Shown here: piece after piece, positions 32,968 through 41,930 of the stretch
Position numbering within the stretch: the first letter of the stretch is position 1
Layout: the number at the start of each line of letters is the position of its first letter
Assembly: GCA_045538835.1 (NCBI GenBank)
Contig: JAZQEF010000015.1
Coordinates: 13,189 to 77,188, forward strand
Length of the DNA stretch: 64,000 nucleotides
Direction: 5' to 3'
Source of the DNA: RGIG6165 sp045538835
Lineage (GTDB): Bacteria; Bacillota; Clostridia; Oscillospirales; Feifaniaceae
Program-made: the position numbers and the translations under genes
Notes under the pieces: model-generated
The model's database searches: none
What the model saw: the letters and a program-made list of their open reading frames with translations, nothing else
What the model was told of the DNA's origin: nothing

Positions 32968-33780
32968 ATGAAACCCGAGATAACAAAATTTACATTTCCC
33001 GAGTTAAACGCATTTAATTTCCATATAAAATACACCGAAACAAACAGAAAATCACACGTTCATGAAATAGATCTGCATACTCATGATGAATTTGAAATTT
33101 ATATCAATCTTTCGGGGGATGTCTCTTTTTTAGTTGAAAACAGACTATATCCATTAAGTCGGGGAGATGTCATTATCGCCCGTCCGGGAGAGCATCATCA
33201 CTGCGTTTACAGAAGCGATGCAGATCATACCTTTTTCTGGATATTGTTTGATGCAAACAAAAACAAAGAACTGACCGAGTATTTTTATACAAACGCAAAT
33301 GCAAATTTCCTATCCCCTGCAAACGACTTGAAAAATGAACTTATCGGCATATGCTCGGCGCTGCTCGATAAAAACTTAACCTGCGGTGACAGATTTTACT
33401 CCTTTTTCAGGCTTTTAAAGATACTGCAAATTAGTGACGGAGAACTATCTAACGCACCGCACGGCATGCCTGAAGACCTTATAAATATACTCGCCTATAT
33501 CGATGAGCATATAACGGAAAATATAAAAATCGTGGATATTTCAAACAAACTCTACATCAGCGAAAGCACGATAGAGCGCAGATTTAAAGAATATATCGAC
33601 ATCAAGCCTATGGAATTCATCCGTAAGAAAAAACTCATTCATGCGGCAGAACTGCTCAGTCAGGGTAAGTCTGTATTAAACGCAGGGCTGAATGTCGGAT
33701 ATTCGGATAATTCATATTTTATCAAACTTTTTAAAGAAGAGTACGGTATGACACCTTATCAGTACAAAAAGCGGAGATAA
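32968..33780 (+). CDS. AraC-family transcriptional regulator
   Basis: 270 residues. The N-terminal cupin-like sensor contains DLHTHDEFEIYINLSG and GDVIIARPGEHHHC. The C-terminal double HTH includes IVDISNKLYISESTIERRFK and LNAGLNVGYSDNSYFIKLFK, ending EEYGMTPYQYKKRR, the AraC signature. Such regulators usually activate adjacent sugar-use genes; here the target candidates are the downstream GH28 and deacetylase remnants and the divergent esterase/transporter pair. Its stop lies inside a terminator hairpin. The regulator is intact although most of its likely targets are broken. Confidence 0.92.
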   Translation: MKPEITKFTFPELNAFNFHIKYTETNRKSHVHEIDLHTHDEFEIYINLSGDVSFLVENRLYPLSRGDVIIARPGEHHHCVYRSDADHTFFWILFDANKNKELTEYFYTNANANFLSPANDLKNELIGICSALLDKNLTCGDRFYSFFRLLKILQISDGELSNAPHGMPEDLINILAYIDEHITENIKIVDISNKLYISESTIERRFKEYIDIKPMEFIRKKKLIHAAELLSQGKSVLNAGLNVGYSDNSYFIKLFKEEYGMTPYQYKKRR

Positions 33781-33796
33781 ATCCTCCGCTTTTTTG
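33766..33796 (+). terminator. intrinsic terminator overlapping the AraC stop codon
   Basis: AAAAAGCGGAG paired with CTCCGCTTTTTT; the TAA lies in the loop. Confidence 0.82.
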
Positions 33797-33880
33797 ACGG
33801 TTATGTACTATTTTTTGACTGAAAAGCAGATACTCCGTGGGAAAATATTATAGTATTATAATTAAAAAGGCGGTGTTTTG

Positions 33881-35183
33881 ATGATAACTGTAAATGTAAA
33901 AGACTATTATAATAAAAGCGCAACCAATGCCATTCAAGCGGCGATCGACGACTGTTTTTTTCAGGGCGGCGGCAGAGTTGTTATCACTTCGGGCGATTAC
34001 CATATAGGTAGTATCAGAATAAGAAGCAATATTACATTGCTTCTGCAAAAAAACGCCCATCTTATTGCGAGTAGAGATCACAATGACTATAAAAACGCAG
34101 AGCCCGTTTCCGAAGATGACAAGACTGATGCTTTGTGGGTTCGCGTCTCTCAAATAAAAAACAGCGACCATATCAACAAACCTGCAAGCAGGTGGAACAA
34201 CGCCGTAATCAAGGCGATAGATGCTGAAAATATCTCCATAATCAGCGAAGAAGGCTCGTATATTGACGGTCGGGACTGCTTCGATGAACTTGGCGAAGAG
34301 CATTACAGAGGTCCTCATGCGATAAATATGCACCGATGTGAAAACATTCATTTTGAAGGCTACGAAATAAGAAACAGCGCAAACTGGGCGCACGCACTTT
34401 TTGACTGCAAAAGGACTTCGTGTCATTGCAGGGCACGACGGAATACATCTTACGACCTGCGATAACATCAGAATAACAAATTGCGATTTTCAGACAGGCG
34501 ATGACTGCATTGCAGGCTTTGACAACATAGATGTTTATGTGTCAGACTGCAAATTGAACACCGCTTGCAGCGCATTCAGATTCGGCGGTACAAACGTGCT
34601 TATTGAGAACTGTGATTTTTACGGTCCTGCCAATTATTTGTTCCGAGGCTCACTCAGCGCCGAAGAAAAAAGAAGCGGCATAATTGCAAAAAATGAAAAT
34701 CACAGAAAGAATATGCTCTCTGCATATCTCTATTATGCCGACTATACAAGACCTATCAGGCAGATTGCAGGAAACATTTCAGTAAAAGACTGCACCTTTA
34801 CTAATGTTGACAGGTTTCTGGAGTACAATTTTTCGGGAAGCAATCATTGGCAGACAAATAAACCGCTGAGTGATATATCTTTTAAGAACATCAAGGCGAG
34901 CGGCATTAAACTGCCCCTTGTTTTGTACGGCGACAGCAAGTGTAAGGCAAATCTGGAAATTTCTGATACAACAGTATCATTTTTAGACGGCACTGCCGAT
35001 TCGTTTATCCATGTCTGCAATTTTGATAACATCACGCTTAAAAATGTAACCGTCGAAAATATGGAGGGCGCGGCACTCATCAAAAAGTGGAGCGATGACG
35101 GAAAAATAACCATTGACAATCTTGTTTTTATCGGCACATTGGAAGAGATGGCAAAAGAAGAATTTGTGTGCAAAAGAATATAA
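33881..35183 (+). pseudogene. frameshifted GH28 polygalacturonase-like gene
   Basis: Frame one (33881 to about 34410) encodes the start of a right-handed beta-helix: AIQAAIDDCFFQGGGRVVIT ... GDYHIGSIRIRSNITLLLQK ... RNSANWAHALFDCK. The fold then continues in another frame from about 34412: GLRVIAGHDGIHLTTCDNIR and TGDDCIAGFDN to the stop at 35183. The catalytic-type Asp residues (DG and DD motifs) are in the second part. Compared with the family a few residues are missing at the junction, so a small deletion caused the frameshift. No signal peptide; intact relatives cleave galacturonan or rhamnogalacturonan oligomers in the cell. Confidence 0.83.
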
Positions 35184-35195
35184 AGGAGCATATGT

Positions 35196-35884
35196 ATGTG
35201 GAACGGAAAACTAAAGGCAGTGACTTTCAGTTATGATGATGCGGTCACACAGGACAAAAGGCTTGTAGAGATTTTTAACAAATACGGTCTAAAAGCGACC
35301 TTCAATATTAATTCGGGTTTATTCGGTGCAAAAAGAGAACTTACTTCAAAGGGCAAAACCATAGCGGTAGAGCGCTTCAAAGCAAGTGAAATAAAAGAGA
35401 TGTATCAAGGACACGAGGTCGGCGCACATTCGCTCACCCACCCCTATCTGACAAAACTTGAAGATGACGAAATTATCCGCCAGATAGAAGAGGACAGAAA
35501 AAATTTAGAAGCCATTATGAGATATGATGTCCGCACGCTGGCATACCCTATGGGCGCAGTCGATGACCGTGTCGCAAATATATTAAAAGAACATACAAGA
35601 ATTAAATTGGCACGAACGACAGTATCAACTCACAACTTCGACCTTCAGCAAGACCTGTATAAATTTAATCCGACTGTTTTTCACAAAGAAACGGAGAAAT
35701 GATGGAACTCGGAGAAGAATTTATAAATCTTAAAACAGATACTCCGAAAGTGTTTTACATCTGGGGTCACAGTTACGAATTTGACAGGGACGATTTTTGG
35801 GATACATTTGAAGATTTTTGCAGTAAGATAAGCAAAAAAGACGACATATTCTACGGAACAAACCGTGAAGTGTTTCGATACTGA
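35196..35884 (+). pseudogene. split polysaccharide deacetylase (CE4-like)
   Basis: The first frame (35196-35702, 168 residues) has the NodB-type core AVTFSYDDAVTQDKRL with catalytic/metal Asp pair, EVGAHSLTHPYL with metal His residues and LAYPMGAVDD, then stops after KFNPTVFHKETEK. The second frame (35699-35884, 61 residues) continues MELGEEFINLKTDTPKVFYI then WGHSYEFDRDDFWDTFEDF, the expected C-terminal part. The two overlap as ATGA in a -1 relation. This looks like a one-step frameshift of a ~230-residue enzyme; translational coupling into two chains is possible but not supported by family knowledge. Confidence 0.75.
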
Positions 35885-35898
35885 AAAGTGTCAAACTT

Positions 35899-35925
35899 CA
35901 CTCAATTGAGTGTCCTTTTTTATTT
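35899..35925 (+). terminator. terminator after the deacetylase
   Basis: Palindrome CACTCAATTGAGTG followed by TCCTTTTTTATTT. The rest of 35926-36014 is AT-rich with two short inverted repeats (for example TCAGTAA-C-TTACTGA at 35976-35990) and no gene. Confidence 0.65.
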
Positions 35926-36015
35926 AATTTTCAAATTAACAATAACATATTTTGTTATATACCCCAAATAGTATGTCAGTAACTTACTGATATTTATAGA
36001 AAGTCAGCGTAAATA

Positions 36016-36050
36016 AAAAAATCCCAATCAAAAGATTGGGATTTTTATTT
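36016..36050 (-). terminator. terminator of the S10-spc-alpha ribosomal operon
   Basis: AAAAATCCCAATC-AAAA-GATTGGGATTTTT, symmetrical, 8 bases beyond the rplQ stop. Confidence 0.88.
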
Positions 36051-36057
36051 AATCTAA

Positions 36058-36402
36058 TTAGTCAACAAGAGTAAGGATAGCCATCTCCGCAGAGTCACCT
36101 CTACGGGGACCGATCTTTACTATTCTTGTATAACCACCGTTTCTGTCAGCGTACTTAGGTCCGATTTCTGTAAAGAGCTTCTTAACAACATCTTCTTTTG
36201 TTACGTAGCTCATAACCTGACGCTTATTGTGTAATGAATCCTCTTTTGCAAGAGTAATCATCTTTTCAGCTACCGCACTTACTTCTTTTGCTCTTGTAAC
36301 GGTTGTTTCCATTTTTCCGCTTTCGAGGAAGAATGTAACCATACCGCGAAGCATTGCTCTTCTATGGTCAGTTGTAACACCGAGTTTTCTCTGTGCCGGC
36401 AT
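36058..36402 (-). CDS. rplQ: 50S ribosomal protein L17
   Basis: 114 residues, normal bacterial size. KLGVTTDHRRAMLRGMVTFF and the ending YTRIVKIGPRRGDSAEMAIL are L17 hallmarks. L17 contacts 23S rRNA near the polypeptide exit. Last gene of the long operon, 34 bases behind rpoA as usual in Firmicutes. Confidence 0.97.
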   Translation of the reverse strand: MPAQRKLGVTTDHRRAMLRGMVTFFLESGKMETTVTRAKEVSAVAEKMITLAKEDSLHNKRQVMSYVTKEDVVKKLFTEIGPKYADRNGGYTRIVKIGPRRGDSAEMAILTLVD

Positions 36403-36436
36403 ATCTGTTAACCTCCTTTAATATGTGTGTGACGAT

Positions 36437-37387
36437 TTATTCGTCATCCTTCTTGAGTGAGAGGCCGAGGCTTTCAAGCTTCTGGATAACCTCTTCAAGA
36501 GATTTGCGTCCGAGGTTTCTGACTTTCATCATATCCTCCTCAGTACGCTGGATAATGTCTTCAACAGTATTGATGCCCGCTCTCTTCAAGCAGTTGAAGG
36601 AACGAACGGAAAGATCAAGCTCTTCGATCGTTGTTTCAAGAACCTTTTCCTTCTTGACCTCTTCCTTCTCATACATAATTTCGGCGTTCTTTGCTTCTTC
36701 GGAAAGTTCGACGAAAATGTTGAGATGCTCGGTCAAAACTTTGGCTGCAAGCGATACGGCGCTCTGTGCGTCTATCGTCTTATTTGTCCAAACTTCGATC
36801 GCAAGGCTGTCAAAGTCCATTGAATTACCGACGCGGCAAGGCTCAACAGTATACTTAACCTTTATAACGGGAGTATAAATTGAGTCAACAGAGATAACGC
36901 CTATTACAGGCTGTTCATTCTGCTTGTTTCTGTCTGCGGAAACATATCCGCGTCCTCTGTTTAAGGTAATCTCCATATGGAGTTTACCGTCGCTGTTAAG
37001 CGTTGCAAGCACAAGATCGGGGTTGATAATTTCAACTTCGCTGTCGTGCTTGATGTCTGCTGCAGTAACTACCTGCTCACCCTCTGCGTCAATGGTCACA
37101 ACCTTAGGGCCATCGCCGTGGAGCTTCACAATAAGCTCCTTGACATTGAGGACGATCTCCGTTACATCTTCCTTAACACCGGGAATTGTTGTAAATTCAT
37201 GCTGAACGCCATCAATTTTAATGGCTGATGCAGCGTATCCCGGAAGTGAACTGAGCAGTACTCTGCGCAATGAATTTCCGAGCGTAGTACCAAAACCGCG
37301 CTCAAGCGGTGCTACGGTAAATTTACCGTAGGAACCGTCATCGGATAATACTTCAAAATCCAGTCTCGGCTTTTCTATTTCAATCAT
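36437..37387 (-). CDS. rpoA: RNA polymerase alpha subunit
   Basis: 316 residues. The N-terminal assembly domain has PLERGFGTTLGNSLRRVLLS and the C-terminal domain FNCLKRAGINTVEDIIQ and KVRNLGRKSLEEV, the helix-hairpin-helix region that binds UP elements and activators. The start is ATG 37387 behind GGAGGG; an upstream in-frame TTG is part of that site. Between rpsD and rpoA lies a GC-rich stem. Confidence 0.97.
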   Translation of the reverse strand: MIEIEKPRLDFEVLSDDGSYGKFTVAPLERGFGTTLGNSLRRVLLSSLPGYAASAIKIDGVQHEFTTIPGVKEDVTEIVLNVKELIVKLHGDGPKVVTIDAEGEQVVTAADIKHDSEVEIINPDLVLATLNSDGKLHMEITLNRGRGYVSADRNKQNEQPVIGVISVDSIYTPVIKVKYTVEPCRVGNSMDFDSLAIEVWTNKTIDAQSAVSLAAKVLTEHLNIFVELSEEAKNAEIMYEKEEVKKEKVLETTIEELDLSVRSFNCLKRAGINTVEDIIQRTEEDMMKVRNLGRKSLEEVIQKLESLGLSLKKDDE

Positions 37388-37447
37388 TTTAATACCCTCC
37401 AATAAATAATGTGTTTTTACTCCGGCGGCAACGACAATGTATACCTA

Positions 37448-37483
37448 GCCTTTCAAAACGGCGTACCGTTTCGAGGGGAAAGC
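37448..37483 (-). promoter_or_regulatory. nested stem in the rpsD-rpoA spacer
   Basis: GCCTTTC and AACGG arms pair with CCGTT and GGAAAGCC around a CGTA loop. The 99-base spacer is the widest in the operon apart from rpsJ-rplC; a role in processing or S4 control is possible (inference). Confidence 0.45.
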
Positions 37484-37486
37484 CTA

Positions 37487-38110
37487 TTACTTGGAGTACA
37501 ATTCGACGATAAGCTGTTCTTCTACAGGGAGATCGATCTCGTCTCTTGCAGGAAGATTAACAACTGTTGCCTGCTGATTGTTTCTGTCAAGGTCGAGCCA
37601 CTTGGGAACAGGCTTGTTTGCTGTTGCTTCAAGTACAGCCTTGATCTTAACTGAATCTTTGCTTGCGGTCTTAAGAGCCACAACATCGCCGGCCTTAACG
37701 AGATATGAAGGAATATTTACCTTCTTGCCGTTTACTGTGAAATGACCGTGACGAACGAGCTGACGTGCCTCAGGTCTTGACATAGCAAAACCGAGTCTGT
37801 AAACAACATTGTCAAGTCTTGATTCGAGAATCTGAAGAAGGTTTTCACCTGTAACGCCCTGCTTCTTTTCAGCCTTTTCAAAATATGAATAGAACTGCTT
37901 TTCGAGGACGCCGTAGAATCTCTTTGTCTTCTGCTTTTCTCTGAGCTGTTCTGCATACTCAGACTTTTTCTTGCTTACGCCGTGCTGACCGGGAACCTTA
38001 GCGCGCTTATTCATAGCGCACTTTTCGCTGTAGCAGCGGTCGCCCTTTAAGAATAACTTCTGGTCTTCTCTTCTGCAAAGACGGCATACTGCGCCTGTAT
38101 ATCTTGCCAT
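37487..38110 (-). CDS. rpsD: 30S ribosomal protein S4 (zinc-binding form)
   Basis: 207 residues. The N-terminus carries a zinc-type cysteine set, CRLCRRE and CYSEKC, marking the C+ form. The S4 RNA-binding domain is RLDNVVYRLGFAMSRPEARQ with LVRHGHFTVNGKKVNIPSYL. S4 nucleates 30S assembly. The start at 38110 follows AGGAGG; upstream ATG 38155 lies within the rpsK end and is rejected. Confidence 0.97.
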   Translation of the reverse strand: MARYTGAVCRLCRREDQKLFLKGDRCYSEKCAMNKRAKVPGQHGVSKKKSEYAEQLREKQKTKRFYGVLEKQFYSYFEKAEKKQGVTGENLLQILESRLDNVVYRLGFAMSRPEARQLVRHGHFTVNGKKVNIPSYLVKAGDVVALKTASKDSVKIKAVLEATANKPVPKWLDLDRNNQQATVVNLPARDEIDLPVEEQLIVELYSK

Positions 38111-38124
38111 AATGAAACCTCCTA

Positions 38125-38520
38125 TTAAACTCTTCTTCTCTTGGGGGGTCTGCATCCGTTGTGCGGGATAGGTGTTACATCCTTGATCATAGTAACTTCA
38201 AGACCAACTGTCTGAAGTGCTCTGATTGCGGATTCACGGCCTGCGCCGGGTCCCTTAACGTATACTTCAACAGACTTGAGACCGTGCTCCATAGCTGCCT
38301 TAGCTGCTGTTTCAGCTGCTTCCTGTGCTGCAAAGGGAGTGGACTTCTTTGAACCGCGGAAACCGAGTTCGCCTGCTGATGCCCATGAGATTGCGTTACC
38401 GTTCAGATCTGAAATAGTAACGATCGTGTTATTGAAAGTGGAGCGAATATGCACTGCGCCTTTTTCAATATTTTTCTTTTCACGGCGACGTCTTGTCGCT
38501 GTTGCCTTTTTAACTGCCAT
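38125..38520 (-). CDS. rpsK: 30S ribosomal protein S11
   Basis: 131 residues. AVHIRSTFNNTIVTISDLNG, GRESAIRAL and the ending PHNGCRPPKRRRV are invariant S11 features. S11 forms part of the platform near the mRNA exit. Twelve bases separate it from rpsM. Confidence 0.97.
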   Translation of the reverse strand: MAVKKATATRRRREKKNIEKGAVHIRSTFNNTIVTISDLNGNAISWASAGELGFRGSKKSTPFAAQEAAETAAKAAMEHGLKSVEVYVKGPGAGRESAIRALQTVGLEVTMIKDVTPIPHNGCRPPKRRRV

Positions 38521-38532
38521 ACATATACCTCC

Positions 38533-38901
38533 TTACTTCTTCTTGTTTGCAATAGTCTTCTTAGGACCTTTGCGTGTTCTAGCGTTTGTCTTTGAACGCT
38601 GACCTCTTACGGGGAGACCTTTTCTGTGTCTGATGCCTCTGTAGCATCCGATCTCTGTAAGACGCTTGATGTCAAGAGCTCTCTCTCTGCGGAGGTCACC
38701 CTCAACTGTAAAATTCTTATCTATGCAATCACGGATAAGGTTTTCCTGCTCGTCTGTCAGGTCCTTAACACGGATGTCGGGATCAATACCCGTCATATCG
38801 AGAATCTTCTTTGATGCAGAAGCGCCGATACCGTAAATGTAACGGAGACCTGCCTCAATTCTTTTTTCTCTGGGTAAGTCAACACCTGCTATTCTTGCCA
38901 T
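38533..38901 (-). CDS. rpsM: 30S ribosomal protein S13
   Basis: 122 residues. MARIAGVDLPREKRIEAGLR, then RGIRHRKGLPVRGQRSKTNA and the tail RTRKGPKKT identify S13, a head protein contacting L5 and the P-site tRNA. Confidence 0.97.
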   Translation of the reverse strand: MARIAGVDLPREKRIEAGLRYIYGIGASASKKILDMTGIDPDIRVKDLTDEQENLIRDCIDKNFTVEGDLRRERALDIKRLTEIGCYRGIRHRKGLPVRGQRSKTNARTRKGPKKTIANKKK

Positions 38902-38919
38902 GTCTGATTACACCTCCAT

Positions 38920-39033
38920 TTAACCTTGTTTCTGCTTGTGCTTGGGGTTAGCACAGATAACCATAACCTTGCCTTTACGCTTGATTATTCTGCACTTCTC
39001 GCACATCGGCTTAACGCTGGGTCTTACTTTCAT
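38920..39033 (-). CDS. rpmJ: 50S ribosomal protein L36
   Basis: 37 residues. MKVRPSVKPMCEKCRIIKRK opens the protein, which ends with NPKHKQKQG; the zinc ligands CEKC, C and H define the C+ form. It lies between infA and rpsM as usual. Confidence 0.96.
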   Translation of the reverse strand: MKVRPSVKPMCEKCRIIKRKGKVMVICANPKHKQKQG

Positions 39034-39047
39034 AATCGTTATACCTC

Positions 39048-39266
39048 CTATTTACCGCGCCAGGTAATTCTGCCTTGCGTGGTATCGTATGTGGAAATCT
39101 CTACTGTCACCTTATCACCGGGCAGTATGCGAATGTAATTCATTCTGAGTTTTCCAGAAATATGAGCGCGGATCACATGTCCGTTCTCAAGTTTTACATT
39201 GAATGTTGCATTCGGAAGCGCTTCTTCTACAACGCCTTCCAATTCAAAAACATCGTCCTTAGACAT
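39048..39266 (-). CDS. infA: translation initiation factor IF-1
   Basis: 72 residues, the standard size. The single S1/OB fold shows EGVVEEALPNATFNVKLENG, HVIRAHISGKLRMNYIRILP and GDKVTVEI. IF-1 binds the A site of the 30S subunit. Eleven bases after map. Confidence 0.97.
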   Translation of the reverse strand: MSKDDVFELEGVVEEALPNATFNVKLENGHVIRAHISGKLRMNYIRILPGDKVTVEISTYDTTQGRITWRGK

Positions 39267-39277
39267 TGTTTCCCTCC

Positions 39278-40027
39278 TTAAACAGTCGTGAGTATTATCG
39301 GGCCGTCATCTGTAATTGCGATTGTGTTTTCATAGTGCGCTGACAGTCTGCCGTCGTCCGTATATATCGTCCAACCGTCATCGTCCTGCCATACGCCGTC
39401 TTCACCTGCATTTATCATAGGCTCGATCGCTATGACCATACCCTTCATAAGCCTCGGTCCGTGTCCCGCCTTGCCAAAATTCGGCACTTCGGGATCTTCG
39501 TGGACCTTGCGGCCTACGCCGTGTCCTACAAATTGTTTTACCGTTGAAAAACCGTTTTCTACAGCATGCGCATCGACTGCAGAGCCGATATCACCGACTC
39601 TGTTTCCGACTATCGCCTGCTCGAAACCTTTGTAAAAACACTCTTTGGTAACTCTTATAAGTTTTTCGGCTTCCTCTGACACTTTTCCGACAGGGAATGT
39701 CCTTGCCATATCGCCGTGGAAACCGTCGTAATATGCACCGACATCAATGGACACAATATCACCCTCGCTGAGAATGACCCTTTTTGAAGGAATGCCGTGT
39801 ATGACCTGATCGTTTACCGAAATACATGCCGAAGCAGGAAAATCGTAAAGATTCAGAAAAGACGGCACAGCCCCGTGTCCTTTTATCGTTCTGAAAATAA
39901 TCGTATCAAGTTCAGCAGTAGATACGCCCGGTGCAATACGGCTTGCAGCCGCTTCCATTGCAAGGGCGGTTATCTTTCCTGCCTGCTTGAGCTTTTCAAT
40001 TTCAACGTCACTTTTGATATTGATCAT
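39278..40027 (-). CDS. map: type I methionine aminopeptidase
   Basis: 249 residues. Metal ligands lie in VSIDVGAYYDGFHGDMARTF (two Asp), GHGVGRKVHEDPEVPN (His) and MVIAIEPMIN plus the late HYENTIAIT (Glu residues). It removes N-terminal Met from new proteins. Two bases separate it from adk. Confidence 0.96.
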   Translation of the reverse strand: MINIKSDVEIEKLKQAGKITALAMEAAASRIAPGVSTAELDTIIFRTIKGHGAVPSFLNLYDFPASACISVNDQVIHGIPSKRVILSEGDIVSIDVGAYYDGFHGDMARTFPVGKVSEEAEKLIRVTKECFYKGFEQAIVGNRVGDIGSAVDAHAVENGFSTVKQFVGHGVGRKVHEDPEVPNFGKAGHGPRLMKGMVIAIEPMINAGEDGVWQDDDGWTIYTDDGRLSAHYENTIAITDDGPIILTTV

Positions 40028-40029
40028 AT

Positions 40030-40659
40030 TTACTGTAACTGTTTGAGTACCTCTGCCGTATTTGCGTCAACTGTAAACTGGTCATACGCGAGTCTTAAGA
40101 TACCTTTTTTTGCATAATAGTCCTTAAGAGGCTCTGTCTGACTGTGGAAAGTTTCAAGACGCTTAACGATAGTTTCGACTTTGTCGTCGTCTCTGATGAT
40201 AAGTTCTTCTCCGCATTTATCGCAGATACCATCTTTGACGGGAGGTTTGCTTTCAATGTGATAGGTCGCACCGCATTTAAGGCACGCTCTTCTGCCTGCA
40301 AGTCTTGCGATGATATTTTCATCGGTGACTTCAAGGCTGAGCACCTTGTCTACAATAACGCCCATCTCCTCAAGTACCTCTGCCTGTCTTACCGAACGGG
40401 GAAAACCGTCAAGAATGAAACCGTTTTTACAGTCATCCTGAGCAATTCTCTCTGCGAGAAGGCTTACTACCAACTCATCGGGAACAAGGGAACCTGAGTC
40501 CATATAACTTTTAGCCTTGATACCCAGTTCGGTACCTGCGGCAACTGCTGCACGCAGCAGGTTGCCTGTGGAAACCGTAGGGATATCATATTTTTCACTT
40601 ATTCTTTCCGCCTGTGTGCCTTTTCCGGCACCGGGAGCACCGAGCAATATAAGTCTCAT
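40030..40659 (-). CDS. adk: adenylate kinase (zinc-lid form)
   Basis: 209 residues. The P-loop is LLGAPGAGKGTQAERI; the NMP and core motif is FILDGFPRSVRQAE; the lid has four cysteines, CLKC and CDKC, binding zinc as in Gram-positive enzymes. It converts AMP and ATP to two ADP. It follows secY, the usual order in this operon. Confidence 0.97.
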   Translation of the reverse strand: MRLILLGAPGAGKGTQAERISEKYDIPTVSTGNLLRAAVAAGTELGIKAKSYMDSGSLVPDELVVSLLAERIAQDDCKNGFILDGFPRSVRQAEVLEEMGVIVDKVLSLEVTDENIIARLAGRRACLKCGATYHIESKPPVKDGICDKCGEELIIRDDDKVETIVKRLETFHSQTEPLKDYYAKKGILRLAYDQFTVDANTAEVLKQLQ

Positions 40660-40673
40660 AATACTTACCTCAA

Positions 40674-41930
40674 TTATTCAAGAAAACTCTTGTAGTGGCG
40701 CATAAGCATCTGTGATTCGATCTGACCGACCGTTTCAAGTGCAACACCTACTACGATGAGGAGTGAAGTACCGCCTAGTGCAAGGCTTGCTGCTGTGTAT
40801 CTTGCAAAAATCATGGGAATTACGGCAACAAGACCGAGATACAGTGAGCCGATAAGGATAACCTTGCTCATTATCTTTGAAATATAGTCTGATGTGGGCT
40901 TGCCGGGACGAATACCTGTAACAAAACCGCCGTTATTCTTGATGTTATTTGCGATTTCTACGGGGTTGAACTGAACAGCCGCATAGAAATAACCGAAGAA
41001 TACAATAAGCAGGAATTCAATAATTCCGTATACGGGATGCGTATATGAGAATATATTGAAGAACTTATCCCAGAATCCGCCTTCAGCAACGTGTACGAAA
41101 CTGGAGATCGTACCGGGTATCGAAACGATAGCCGATGCAAAGATTACGGGAAGAACGCCTGTTGTAAGAACCTTTATCGGAAGGCTTGTTGCCTGTCCGC
41201 CATACTGTTTTCTGCCAACAACTCTCTTTGCATACTGTACCGAAATTCTTCTTTCAGCATCGTTAAAGTAAACTGTGAGTACTGTGAGTAAAAGCATACC
41301 TACAACAACGCCGATGAAGAGCCAGATGTTAGTACTAAAGAAGTTGATGAGTTCAGCGGGAAGACGGCTTACAATACCTGCGAAAAGGATTATTGATATA
41401 CCGTTACCGATACCGTAGTCAGCAACTTTTTCTGCAAGCCACATAAGGAAGCATGAACCTGCTGTGAAAGTAAGCACGATGACCAGACCGGGGAAGAAGC
41501 CTGTCTCTACAACGGCACCGTAACTCTGAAGGAGTTTGTAGTAACCGAAACCTGTGAGAAGGCTGAGACCTACAGTAAGATATCTTGTATACTGAGCAAG
41601 TTTCTTTCTGCCTTCATCGCCTGACTTTGAAAGTCTTTCAAGTGCAGGGATACCTACAGTAAGAAGCTGAATGATGATTGACGCGTTGATATAGGGAGAT
41701 ATTGACAGAGCAAATACCGTCGCCTGAGCAAGCGCACCACCAGTAAGCATATTGAGATATACAAGTATGCTTGAAGAATTGCTTGCAAATAAAGCCTGTA
41801 TAAATGTTGAATCGATGTAAGGTACGGGAATTGCCGAACCTATTCTGAATACGAGAATTATAAAAAGCGTGAAAAGCATCTTCTTGCGAAGGTCAGCTAT
41901 CTTCCATGCATTACGAATTACCGTAAACAT
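40674..41930 (-). CDS. secY: preprotein translocase subunit SecY
   Basis: 418 residues with about ten membrane helices. RIGSAIPVPYID near the N-terminus, the plug region with YLNMLTGGALAQATVFALSI, the cytoplasmic loop DAERRISVQYAKRVVG, and FTYFYAAVQFNP-type segment GYFYAAVQFNPVEIANNIK are family marks. SecY forms the protein-conducting channel. Its start shares a base with the rplO stop. Confidence 0.97.
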   Translation of the reverse strand: MFTVIRNAWKIADLRKKMLFTLFIILVFRIGSAIPVPYIDSTFIQALFASNSSSILVYLNMLTGGALAQATVFALSISPYINASIIIQLLTVGIPALERLSKSGDEGRKKLAQYTRYLTVGLSLLTGFGYYKLLQSYGAVVETGFFPGLVIVLTFTAGSCFLMWLAEKVADYGIGNGISIILFAGIVSRLPAELINFFSTNIWLFIGVVVGMLLLTVLTVYFNDAERRISVQYAKRVVGRKQYGGQATSLPIKVLTTGVLPVIFASAIVSIPGTISSFVHVAEGGFWDKFFNIFSYTHPVYGIIEFLLIVFFGYFYAAVQFNPVEIANNIKNNGGFVTGIRPGKPTSDYISKIMSKVILIGSLYLGLVAVIPMIFARYTAASLALGGTSLLIVVGVALETVGQIESQMLMRHYKSFLE

